DNA of 64,000 bases, from NCBI GenBank assembly GCA_017983465.1, contig JAGOBK010000001.1:586647-650646 (forward strand), given 5' to 3'. Below, in pieces: positions 47,421 through 56,400 of the stretch. Both the position numbers and the translations under genes were made by a program. Under the pieces are notes generated by a model, which made no database searches, was not told where the DNA came from, and was given only the letters and a program-made list of their open reading frames with translations. Each line of letters begins with the position of its first letter. The stretch's first letter is position 1. The stretch is from Crocinitomicaceae bacterium. Its GTDB lineage: Bacteria > Bacteroidota > Bacteroidia > Flavobacteriales_D > Crocinitomicaceae.

Positions 47421-47482
47421 CAGTTGGTTAGAGCAACAGACTCATAATCTGTGGGTCCACAGTTCGAGCCTGTGTGGGACCA
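47409..47482 (+). tRNA. tRNA with CAT anticodon (elongator Met, or Ile2 after lysidine modification)
   Basis: A complete 74-base cloverleaf: acceptor GGTCCTA/TGGGACC with discriminator A at 47482, D stem GCTC/GAGC, anticodon stem ACAGA/TCTGT with loop CTCATAA, five-base variable loop, and T stem CACAG/CTGTG with loop TTCGAGC. The 3' CCA is not encoded (the next bases are CCC). A CAT anticodon can be Met or lysidine-modified Ile; the first C-G pairs of an initiator are absent because the acceptor starts with G-C. A hairpin terminator follows. Confidence 0.93.
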
Positions 47483-47492
47483 CCCAAATAAG

Positions 47493-47519
47493 AAGGTAGC
47501 TGAAAAGCTGCCTTTTTTT
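47493..47519 (+). terminator. Terminator after the tRNA
   Basis: AAGGTAGC (47493-47500) pairs with GCTGCCTT (47507-47514, one G-T pair), followed by a T run. Confidence 0.85.
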
Positions 47520-47547
47520 ATGAACTAATTTTCAGGCGAGAAGTCTA

Positions 47548-47573
47548 TCCCGATCGAGGGACGAGCATCGGGA
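47548..47573 (+). repeat. REP-like inverted-repeat element next to tRNA 3' remnant
   Basis: TCCCGAT (47548-47554) pairs with ATCGGGA (47567-47573). It resembles the element in the upstream remnant: both continue TCCCG...GGGAC(A/G)AGC. Two related elements therefore sit in two different broken tRNA copies. Confidence 0.65.
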
Positions 47574-47590
47574 AGCCTGTGTGGGACCAC
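47574..47590 (+). pseudogene. tRNA 3' remnant (17 bases)
   Basis: These 17 bases are identical to 47467-47483 of the intact tRNA (end of the T loop, T stem, acceptor 3' strand, discriminator and one C), offset 107 bp. Nothing of the rest of a tRNA precedes it; the REP-like element does instead. Confidence 0.75.
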
Positions 47591-47599
47591 GCCTCCCTA

Positions 47600-47625
47600 A
47601 AGCCCCTTAAAAAGGGGCTTTTTTT
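47600..47625 (+). terminator. Second terminator of the tRNA locus
   Basis: AAGCCCCTT (47600-47608) and AAGGGGCTT (47612-47620) with a three-base loop and T run. Probably the terminator of the lost downstream tRNA copy. Confidence 0.88.
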
Positions 47626-47711
47626 ATGTTAAGTTAATTTCATCTCTTCTTTTATTTAGTATCGAAAAATGTATTTTCTGCAAGTTTCGATAATTTATAT
47701 ATCTTTACTAC

Positions 47712-48941
47712 ATGAAACAGTATGTAACCCGCAAAGAATATATATCAAGTTTACTTGCATACAAGGACAAAGATTTAATCAAAGTGATTAGCGGACTGAG
47801 ACGTTCTGGAAAAAGTACGCTTCTTTCTATGTTTCGTGATCAACTCTCAGATTTAGATATCGAAGGTTATCAAATTCATACATACAATTTCGAGTTACCA
47901 GAAAACTATTTGAATAGAACTTGGAATGAACTCTATTTTGAAATCAAGGAAAAGTTAATTCCGAATAAACAGAATTACATCTTTCTTGATGAAATTCAAA
48001 ATATACCAAGTTTTGAAAGATTAGTGGATGGTTTATTTGCTTCGGAAAACACTGATGTCTATGTAACTGGCTCAAATGCATACCTACTTTCCAGTGAACT
48101 CGCAACGTTGTTAAGTGGTCGCCATGTTGAAATTTCTATATTACCCTTTTCATTTAAGGAATATTTAAGCGCAAGAAAAATAGATTTCTCAAATAAATAC
48201 CTCAATTACGAAGCTCTATTTTTTGACTATGTAAATGAAACCTCTCTACCGAAAGGAACTGAAATTCGCGAAGAGGGCATGGATAAAATATTGGAATATC
48301 TGGAAGCTATTTATACGACAATTATAGAAAAGGACATCACGCAAAGACATCAAATCAATGACAAACGTGCTTTTAGCAACATCGTGAAATTCATGGCATC
48401 CAATATCGGCAGCGCACTCTCGCCTAACAATATTTCAAAAACCCTTAAGAATGACGGACAAACAATACATCATTCAACGGTTGAAAAATACCTAGACTAT
48501 TTGATTGAGAGTTTTGTGTTTTATAAGGTGAATCGTTTTGACCTAAAAGGAAGGAAACAATTGGCTACGCAGGAAAAGTATTACTTAGTAGATGTAGGAT
48601 TGTTAAATATTCTAATGGGAAAAGATAGAATCAGTAATCGTGGACATATTTTGGAAAATATTGTTTATCTTGAATTGCTTCGAAGAGGTAACAAAATCTG
48701 GACAGGGACAGATAGAACTTCTGAAGTTGATTTCGTATGTAGAACGCCTTTAGGAGACATTAACTATATTCAAGTTGCTTGGCAACTTTCAGACGAAAAA
48801 ACGATGGAGAGAGAATTCAGTGCATTGGAGAAAATCAAGGATAACTATCCGAAATTATTACTGACAACAGATTCATATACCCAAAACCGAAGTGGAATTA
48901 AAATGCTTAATGTATTTCAATGGTTGTTGGGCCTTGATTAA
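47712..48941 (+). CDS. AAA_14/DUF4143 ATPase
   Basis: A 409-residue protein of the AAA_14 plus DUF4143 family. The Walker A motif is SGLRRSGKSTLL near residue 27, Walker B is YIFLDEIQNI near residue 90, and a VTGSNAYLL sensor follows. The C-terminal half is DUF4143, with ILENIVYLELLRRG and a SEVDFVC motif that recalls PD-(D/E)XK nuclease folds. These proteins are patchily distributed and often found in accessory regions; function is unknown. Its position directly after a rearranged tRNA locus and its AT-rich codons suggest acquisition. Confidence 0.88.
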   Translation: MKQYVTRKEYISSLLAYKDKDLIKVISGLRRSGKSTLLSMFRDQLSDLDIEGYQIHTYNFELPENYLNRTWNELYFEIKEKLIPNKQNYIFLDEIQNIPSFERLVDGLFASENTDVYVTGSNAYLLSSELATLLSGRHVEISILPFSFKEYLSARKIDFSNKYLNYEALFFDYVNETSLPKGTEIREEGMDKILEYLEAIYTTIIEKDITQRHQINDKRAFSNIVKFMASNIGSALSPNNISKTLKNDGQTIHHSTVEKYLDYLIESFVFYKVNRFDLKGRKQLATQEKYYLVDVGLLNILMGKDRISNRGHILENIVYLELLRRGNKIWTGTDRTSEVDFVCRTPLGDINYIQVAWQLSDEKTMEREFSALEKIKDNYPKLLLTTDSYTQNRSGIKMLNVFQWLLGLD

Positions 48942-49060
48942 GAATATTGTCCAAATCCTCCCTCAACAAGTTCGATATTTCAGACCTTTCGCCAACTGAA
49001 ACACAGCGGAGAATGAGAGCGGAGAGCACCCTCTTTCTCTTTCTCTTTCTCCGCTCTCTC
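48942..49060. other. Polypyrimidine low-complexity stretch between convergent genes
   Basis: The spacer ends in a CTTTCT/CTCTCT-rich tract (about 49028-49072) running into the 3' end of the NADH:flavin oxidoreductase gene. I see no terminator hairpin or gene here. Confidence 0.6.
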
Positions 49061-50290
49061 TCACCCCCTAACTCGTCTCAACGCATTCATGCCCAATTCG
49101 AGCACCATGCTGAGAACCGAACGTAACGGCGAGCGATGGATGTTTGGATCTTGGCCTTTTCCAATAAGGTGAATTTGATCGGTGTACCAGACGATTTCCA
49201 GTGGAAATGTTCGGTCCAAGAATGGGAAACCTGTTGTTAAGGGGTGTACCAAGCTTTTTACATCCTTTCCGGAAAGTAATTCCTTGGAGAAATCTGGATT
49301 GATGGCCAAAGAACGCGCAATTCCAACCATGTCACAGACGCCCGTTGCTAATGCGTCATTCATGCCTTGTGAGGACCTAAATCCACCGGTTAGCATTAAC
49401 GGAGACTTGACAATTTTTCGAACTTCTTCGCAATATTCTAAGAAATATGCCTCGCGAATCTTCGTGGATTCTTTGATGTTTGTCCCAGTCATAACGGGTG
49501 TTTCATACGTTCCACCGGAAATTTCAATGAGGTCCATTCCTAGGTCCGACAAATGCTTGACAACCGCCATTGAATCTTCTTTCGAAAATCCGCCTTTTTG
49601 AAAATCCGCGGAATTCAACTTAATGCTTACGGGAAATTCTGGTCCAACTTCCGAACGAATGGCTTGATATATTTCACTGACAAAACGCATCCGATTTTCA
49701 ATGCTTCCACCCCATTTGTCTGTGCGCTGATTGTGCGTTGGTGAGAGAAATTGACTCACCAGGTATCCATGTGCACCATGAATTTGAACGCCTGTGAATC
49801 CATTTTCCTTGCACACCTTCGCTGCATAGGCAAAACGCGATATGATTTCGATGATTTCAGCATCGCTCAAAGCTCGAGGTGTGTTAAACACACGATTCAA
49901 GGGTTTCTTCAAGGGGATTGCCGACGGAGCAACAGGCAACTTCGTTAAAAACTTCGGAGACTGTTTTCCAGGATGATTCAACTGCACCCAAACATGTGTC
50001 TGATTCTTTTTACCTGCTTCAGACCAAAGCTTTAAACTAGGATCCTTGATTCCTTTTTCAATTACCACATTTCGTGCTTCTCCCAATGCTCGTTGGTCCA
50101 CCATCACATTTCCTGTGATGAGTAATCCGGTTCCGCCGTCTGACCAGCGTTCATACAAGGTTTGAAAAGAACGATTCGACACAAATCCCTTCGAGCCCAT
50201 GTTTTCACTCATAGCAGATTTTCCAATTCTGTTTTTTATAACCGCCCCACAGGGAAGGGTTAAGGAATCTGAAATAGTGATTTCGCTCAT
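49061..50290 (-). CDS. NADH:flavin oxidoreductase, Old Yellow Enzyme family
   Basis: The protein has 409 residues from the ATG at 50290 (MSEITISDSLTLPCGAVIKNRI). FMN-binding and catalytic features are present: the TLP-G-IKNR start, GVQIHGAHGYLVSQFLSP, RTDKWGGSIENRMRF and TGGFRSS plus GIARSLAINPD at the phosphate end. OYE enzymes reduce activated C=C bonds; the substrate is unknown. The frame extends to 50356 with a 22-residue extension not typical of the family. It is the last gene of the surface-protein operon, an unusual companion for outer-membrane genes. Confidence 0.9.
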   Translation of the reverse strand: MSEITISDSLTLPCGAVIKNRIGKSAMSENMGSKGFVSNRSFQTLYERWSDGGTGLLITGNVMVDQRALGEARNVVIEKGIKDPSLKLWSEAGKKNQTHVWVQLNHPGKQSPKFLTKLPVAPSAIPLKKPLNRVFNTPRALSDAEIIEIISRFAYAAKVCKENGFTGVQIHGAHGYLVSQFLSPTHNQRTDKWGGSIENRMRFVSEIYQAIRSEVGPEFPVSIKLNSADFQKGGFSKEDSMAVVKHLSDLGMDLIEISGGTYETPVMTGTNIKESTKIREAYFLEYCEEVRKIVKSPLMLTGGFRSSQGMNDALATGVCDMVGIARSLAINPDFSKELLSGKDVKSLVHPLTTGFPFLDRTFPLEIVWYTDQIHLIGKGQDPNIHRSPLRSVLSMVLELGMNALRRVRG

Positions 50291-50359
50291 GGAAAGATGT
50301 TTAGTATCGAAGAATAATGATGTTGAATTCAGTTCATAAGGATTGGATTTCTCCAACGA

Positions 50360-52480
50360 TTACTCACTAATAATCCTCAACTCCGTTCTTCTATTTTGCT
50401 GGTGTTCGGCATCCGTACATTCGACGTCATTTGCACAGCGATTTTTCAAACGGTATTCTCCGTATCCCTTAGCAATGATGCGTGTTGAACTGATTCCTTT
50501 GCTGATAATGTAATTGACACAAGAGTTTGAACGCTGTTGTGAAAGCCATTCGTTGTACACATCAACCCCGCGGGCATCGGTATGTGAGGACAATTCCACT
50601 TTGAGGTCGTTGGACTTCATGTACTTCACCAATTTATCCAACTCAATGATGCTTTCTGGACGTAAATCCCACTTGTTGTAGTCATATAGTACCATATCGA
50701 GGTTGATGAAGGAATTTCCTGTATTTAACTTCATTCGACACGTTAAGGAAATGACCGTGTCACACTTGCGTTCCTCAGGCATTTTCATTAAAAATTGGAT
50801 GTGATTAATCGCTGTGATGGAAAAGGAATCAACAAGTTGTCCGTCAAAGGTAACAAGACCATCTTTTTTGGTCACTTTCTTTTGGATTTCAACGCCTTTT
50901 TGATAAAAACGTACTAATGCACCATCCAACGGGACATTTGCCATATTTGACACAAGTAAAGAGCTTTTTTGGTTCTTTGGACGCGCAACTAAGCGGATCG
51001 TTTGAGAAGCATCCAATTCGTTGATAAAAGTGACGCTATCCGTTAAACGAGAAATTGGATCTTTAAAGCTTAAATGGTATTCCTCACCGATGACACCGAT
51101 GTAACTTAAGCGACCAAAATCGTCAGAAAGGAGTGTTTTCCAATAGGAACCATCTTTTCGATACAAGGTAACTTTTTGCTGTGCGAAAGGTTTGTTCTGA
51201 CAATCCTTTAACTCGATGTCAACGTAACGCTTTTTCATTTTCGCATTCACTACAAAAACTTCGTCCTTCCAATTGCTACGATTTGAGGAAACAAATCCTT
51301 TTCCAGCAATTTCATTGACGTTGAAGGAGAAATCATCTGCATTGGAATTCACTGGTGACCCCATGTTGGTGGGTGTATCGGAGACAAAATCCCAAGTGAA
51401 TACATCGAGTCCACCGTAACCTAACCAACCGTTTGAAGCGAAATACAGCGTTCCGTCCAGGGAAACATACGGAAACACTTCGTTTCCACTTGAATTAACT
51501 TTTGGACCTAGATTTTTTGGCGCTTCGTATCCACTTCCGTTCCATTTGCACACATAAATATCTGTTCCACCAAAACCTCCAGGCATATCGGAAACAAAAT
51601 ATAAGTTTAAGGTATCGTCTACCGTACCATGTCCGGTGGAATACGTATTGCTGTTCCATTTAAAGAAGTCTCTTTTGATCCATTCATCGCGCTCCTTTTC
51701 ATAAATCACCAATTCGAGTCGATTGTATTTAATGCGGTTTTTCTCGTCCAACACATCTTGATTGGTCGTTAAAAAGGCATAACGGTTGTTCGAAGAAAAA
51801 GAAATGGGTCCATCATGTGGATTCGTACGTTTGATGTCGTTCCAAATGACTTCTTTCGTTTGCTTCCCTCCTGCTAATTTCACATACACCAAATCGGTGA
51901 AAAACTGACCTGTTTTCCCGTAAACACGGTTAACGAATCCTGTGTTTTGTCCTGTTGTGACGAGTAAAACGCCTTCTTCGAATGGAACGGCAGAGAATTC
52001 TTCGCCAATTTCAACACTGCGGAATAGATTGACATCGTACTCGGACTTTCGTTGCAGAAGTTCAGGCAGTTGTTCAACATCTGACTTCCATCGTTGCAAC
52101 GCAAGGCTATTTGGAAATTGCGGTGCGGAGACCGTCAATTGCTGTTTAATCGCATCGTATTTCTTATTCAACAAAAGGATTTGCAGGTGCAACAACACAT
52201 CTGCTTCCAGAACATCTTTGGACTTCAAAAGTATTTCAGACCATTTCAATGCTTCAGCGTATTGCTCGGAACCGAATGCTGCAGCAATGCAAAAGCGAAG
52301 ACTTTTGATGTCGAGTGTGTTTGCCTGAATGGATTCATTGACCAATTCTACCCAAACAGGATAAGCTTCAACGTAATTGAATTGATTGGACAATTTTTCT
52401 GCGTATTCTTGCTTGAAGCTTTGCGCAAAAGAAATCTGTGTAATAAACGACAAAATTGCCGCAATGAATATTCGTTTCAT
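50360..52480 (-). CDS. OmpA-family protein with TPR-like and PD40 beta-propeller regions
   Basis: A 706-residue envelope protein from the ATG at 52480 with a signal peptide (MKRIFIAAILSFITQISFAQ). Residues of about 20-150 are helical (TPR-like). About 180-400 are WD40/PD40-type repeats with SNNRYAFLTT, YFVSDMPGGFGGTDIYVCKW and YFASNGWLGYGGLDVFTW. Two beta-sandwich segments follow, and the C-terminal 120 residues form an OmpA peptidoglycan-binding domain (LSSHTDARGVDVYNEWLSQQRS ... NRRTELRI). This is the common T9SS-associated OmpA arrangement. It follows the PorP/SprF gene by 10 bp. Confidence 0.92.
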   Translation of the reverse strand: MKRIFIAAILSFITQISFAQSFKQEYAEKLSNQFNYVEAYPVWVELVNESIQANTLDIKSLRFCIAAAFGSEQYAEALKWSEILLKSKDVLEADVLLHLQILLLNKKYDAIKQQLTVSAPQFPNSLALQRWKSDVEQLPELLQRKSEYDVNLFRSVEIGEEFSAVPFEEGVLLVTTGQNTGFVNRVYGKTGQFFTDLVYVKLAGGKQTKEVIWNDIKRTNPHDGPISFSSNNRYAFLTTNQDVLDEKNRIKYNRLELVIYEKERDEWIKRDFFKWNSNTYSTGHGTVDDTLNLYFVSDMPGGFGGTDIYVCKWNGSGYEAPKNLGPKVNSSGNEVFPYVSLDGTLYFASNGWLGYGGLDVFTWDFVSDTPTNMGSPVNSNADDFSFNVNEIAGKGFVSSNRSNWKDEVFVVNAKMKKRYVDIELKDCQNKPFAQQKVTLYRKDGSYWKTLLSDDFGRLSYIGVIGEEYHLSFKDPISRLTDSVTFINELDASQTIRLVARPKNQKSSLLVSNMANVPLDGALVRFYQKGVEIQKKVTKKDGLVTFDGQLVDSFSITAINHIQFLMKMPEERKCDTVISLTCRMKLNTGNSFINLDMVLYDYNKWDLRPESIIELDKLVKYMKSNDLKVELSSHTDARGVDVYNEWLSQQRSNSCVNYIISKGISSTRIIAKGYGEYRLKNRCANDVECTDAEHQQNRRTELRIISE

Positions 52481-52490
52481 GTGGTGTACC

Positions 52491-53402
52491 TTAAAAATAT
52501 CGTGGACTGACAAATGCTGCTTGTTTAGAACGTAAATCAAATGCTACGTAAAGTTCATGGCTCCCCCAGTTGTTGAAGCGCAAATGATTAATCGGGAAAT
52601 CATAGGCATAGCCAAATGTCCAAGAATCTGTTGGTGAATAGGAAAAATTCATACCAATTGATTCACGATAACGGTACATGATTCCAGCCCAGAATTGCTT
52701 GTAAAAGTGTGCTGACAAATTGAAATCCACTGTTACTGGTGCGTTTTCCGTGAATTTAATTAAAACCGATGGCTTGATGTCCAATACGGAATTATAGTGA
52801 TGCACATATCCAGCTGCCAAGAAATAATGGCGTTGTAACGTTGAGTTTGACAAGGTGTCAAGGGAACGTTGGATTAAGCGTGGAATAGAAAATCCAACAT
52901 AGGCATTTTTAGAATACGCATACATTCCGGTTCCGAAATTTGGCGCTTTAACTTGATTGGATGTCGTGTAATTATAATCTGTTGGATCAATGACTGTTAG
53001 TCCGTTGAAATCATATTGACTGGATTGAATTCCTCCGGAAAGTCCCATGGATATTTTCCAATCGCTGTGTTTAAACTCCAAATGATACGCAACATTTGCC
53101 ATCAAGGTGAAATTCGTTCGGACACCAACGCGGTCATAACTCAAATTTCCTCCAAGACCTAAATGCTTTTTCATGATTGGTGCGTGAATGGATAAAAACT
53201 GTGTGCGTGGCGCTCCTTCCCATCCAACCCACTGTGCACGATTAATGGCCGTAAAGTTCAAGGAACCTCTACTTCCTGCGTACGCCGGATTGTAATTCAA
53301 TGGATTGAAAAAATACAACGAGGACTGAGCATCCTGCTGTGCATTCACGTGTATTTGACTCATACAGGTGAAAAGTACGGTGTAAAGTATTAATTTTCTC
53401 AT
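52491..53402 (-). CDS. PorP/SprF family T9SS outer-membrane protein
   Basis: A 303-residue beta-barrel protein with a signal peptide (MRKLILYTVLFTCMSQIHVNAQ) and the family-defining start QDAQSSLYFFNPLNYNPAYAGSRG. PorP/SprF proteins help attach or export a specific T9SS type B substrate; in known gliding loci SprF serves SprB. The gene overlaps the stop of the giant adhesin gene (ATGA), so the adhesin is its likely client. Confidence 0.94.
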   Translation of the reverse strand: MRKLILYTVLFTCMSQIHVNAQQDAQSSLYFFNPLNYNPAYAGSRGSLNFTAINRAQWVGWEGAPRTQFLSIHAPIMKKHLGLGGNLSYDRVGVRTNFTLMANVAYHLEFKHSDWKISMGLSGGIQSSQYDFNGLTVIDPTDYNYTTSNQVKAPNFGTGMYAYSKNAYVGFSIPRLIQRSLDTLSNSTLQRHYFLAAGYVHHYNSVLDIKPSVLIKFTENAPVTVDFNLSAHFYKQFWAGIMYRYRESIGMNFSYSPTDSWTFGYAYDFPINHLRFNNWGSHELYVAFDLRSKQAAFVSPRYF

Positions 53403-56400
53403 GGTTGAATTTCTAAATAACCTTTGATTAAGTCTTGTGATTTTTTCTTGGTGTCAATGACGTAAAAATACGTGGCTGCTGGAAGTGGTCCATCAACTTG
53501 TCTTCCTTCGGTGTACCAGCCATTCCAGTCACCTTGATACACTTCTGATTGGTAAACAATGTTTCCCCAACGGTTGTAGACCCAAACTTGAATTTCCGGG
53601 TATTGTGCCGTATTTCCAAAAATCCATTGATCGTTTTTCCCGTCGCTGTTTGGTGAAAGGAACTGTGGAACCACAATTGGAATCAATGGAGTACAATCAA
53701 CCGTGAAGGTATCCACGAGTACACAATTGTTGGCATCCGTGATGGTGATGGTGTAATTTCCTTTATCTACCGCCAATAAATCTTGGGTGATTTGTCCGTT
53801 ACTCCAGCTATACGCATAACTTCCTGTTCCGCCTGTAACGGATAGGTCAATTTGTCCATTTGCTTCACCACATTGAGAAATCGTAGAGGAAACTAAGTTC
53901 ACTTCGATTGGTGCCGGCTCTGTAATAATCAAAGTTGTATCTGTCGTACATTGATCGTCATTTGTAATCAGTACGTAATAAGTTCCTGCGGACAAATTGG
54001 AAAGAGCATTCGTTGAACCAACAGATGGTGTCCAAGCATAGGTAAGCGTTCCCTGCTGATTCGTCGTCAGATTAATTGCTCCATCCGTACCTCCATAACA
54101 TTGAACATCTGTCAGTACCACACTTGTTATCTCTACAATGTTTGGTGCATCCATAATTACTGTATCCACGTTTACACATCCTGTTGTTGGATTGGTGATC
54201 GTTACAATATACGAACCTGCGGCATTCACCGTGATTGTTGCTGTCTGTGCTCCAGAAACAATGCCTGGACCTACCCACGAAACACTGCAATTGGCAGGTT
54301 GAATCACCCCACTAATTTGTGCTGTTGGTGAGATACAACTTAATCCTCCGGAAGGAATTGTCGTAAATTGAAATCCTGGACTCGGATTGATGTTTACCAC
54401 AAAATCATCTTGAACGCCCGTACAGCCATTCAACTGAGCTGTAGCGGTAATTGTACCACTCAAAACCGATCCCGTGTTGTTCGCACCGGCAATCCACGTT
54501 GGAATTTGTCCAGTACCTGATGCTGCTAATCCAATATTGACGTTGGAATTTGTCCAAGAGATGACTCCGCCTGCCGGACTCGTTACATAATCAGTCGGAT
54601 TGATGCTCGTTCCTGCACAAACCGTGAAGTCTGCGAGTTGATTCATCGTGATTTGTGGTTGAACTGCTACCGTTAAAAACAATGTATCCGATAAACAAGC
54701 AATTCCTGTCGGTACAAAATAATAGATGACTGTATCAATCGTATTTCCAGTATTTACAAGCACATCAGTGACTGTTCCACTATTCGCAGAGCCGTTACTT
54801 GCTCCTGTGATGGTCGCTGGTGAAAAATGATTCCACACGATGGACATATTCGCCAAATTACTCGTGTAAGAAACATCCACTGTTTCTCCACTACAAATTA
54901 AGGTGTCCTCCGTAGATAAATCAACGGTTCCAACTGGATTGATAGTCACCGTAAATTGGTCTGTTATTCCTGGACAAGCAGCATTCAATACGGCAGTCGT
55001 GGTGATGGTTGCACTCATATTTGTTGTTCCTGTATTTGAACCTGCAGACCACGTTGGAATCTGTCCGGATCCTGATGTTGGAATACCAATGGCCGAATTC
55101 GTGTTGGTCCAAGTTAAGGTTGCGCCAATCGGACTCGTAATATAATCTGCCGGATTGATGATGGTTCCCGGACAAACCGTGAAATCTTGAACGGCATTCA
55201 TTCCTAGATTTGGTTGCACAACAACTGGGACAACAATCGAGTCGCCCGGACATTGAACACCTCCAACAAAAATCGTGTAGAAAACAGTATCTAATGTATT
55301 TCCACTATTCGATAGCGTTTGATTGATCGTACTTCCTGCTCCACCGGACTCACCAGTGATGGTATTCGGAGCAGTTGCTAGCCAAGTGAATGTTGCGTTT
55401 TGCAAATTACTCGAAAGTTGAATCGTTGCGTTGTTTCCGCTACACACGTATGCTTGACTTGGATTCGCCTCAACGTTCCCAACTGGATTCACGTTAATAG
55501 TTACCTCGGTTGGTGAGGAATTCGTACATCCAACGCCGGCTGATAAATGAACAACACCAACCACATTTGAGGAGTTATTCAACATCATCGGAGTGACCGT
55601 TGTATTTGTAATCCCTGTTCCGCTGGCAACGTTAAATCCGGTCACATTGGTGGAATCAACTAAATTCCAAGTAACGGTATAACCCGGTACTGTAGAAGTA
55701 AACACAATCGGATTGAAAAAATCACCTGAACAAATGGTTTGAACCAAAGGAGTGGCAAGCACCGTTCCTGTTGGATTAATCGTTACCAATTGCATGATCG
55801 AATCCATTCCACAGGTATTTCCCGTGTACATCCACACATGGTAAACACCCGGAACATTGAAATTGATGACTAAACTGTCTGTACCATTCGTCCATGTCGT
55901 GTAATCGTAATTCCCATTGATGTTTCCGTTATTTGAACCCAATGAACCGTAAGGAATCGTGTATCCTGTTGTTTCTTGAATGGACCAATAATGTCCGTAT
56001 GCATTGGAACAACCATTATTGCTAACAGATTCACCGGATGAACTAGTGTTCGAAAAACTCACGTCCTCATTCACACAAATGGGTGAAGCAGGTGTGTATG
56101 TAAATTGTGCATCCGATCCTGTAGAAATCGTGATTGGACCTACCGTTGCAAAGGTTGTACCACACGCATTTTGTGCGACAATTGTCGAAGAAAATGCGTT
56201 ATTGATGGTAATCGGTCCTACTGGATACGATTGTCCACACGAGGATGTATTAAAAATGTGTGCGATCGTTGTGTCATTTACCGTGGAAAAAACACTGGAT
56301 GGCGTCCCATCAGTAAAGGAGACCGTATATTGTGTTCCGGGAATGTTGTTGGACAAAATATCAATTTCATACGGCGAAGGCAAACACGTTGCTTGACCAG

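Noticed and set aside
47574..47590. Attachment-site copy of an integrative element at the tRNA 3' end
   Set aside because: The 17-bp match fits an att core, but no integrase gene is in the window and only about 90 bp separate the two copies, so an integrated element between them is not supported.
49020..49075. Polypyrimidine tract as a regulatory element
   Set aside because: It lies between convergent gene ends with no conserved structure; simple-sequence drift is enough to explain it.
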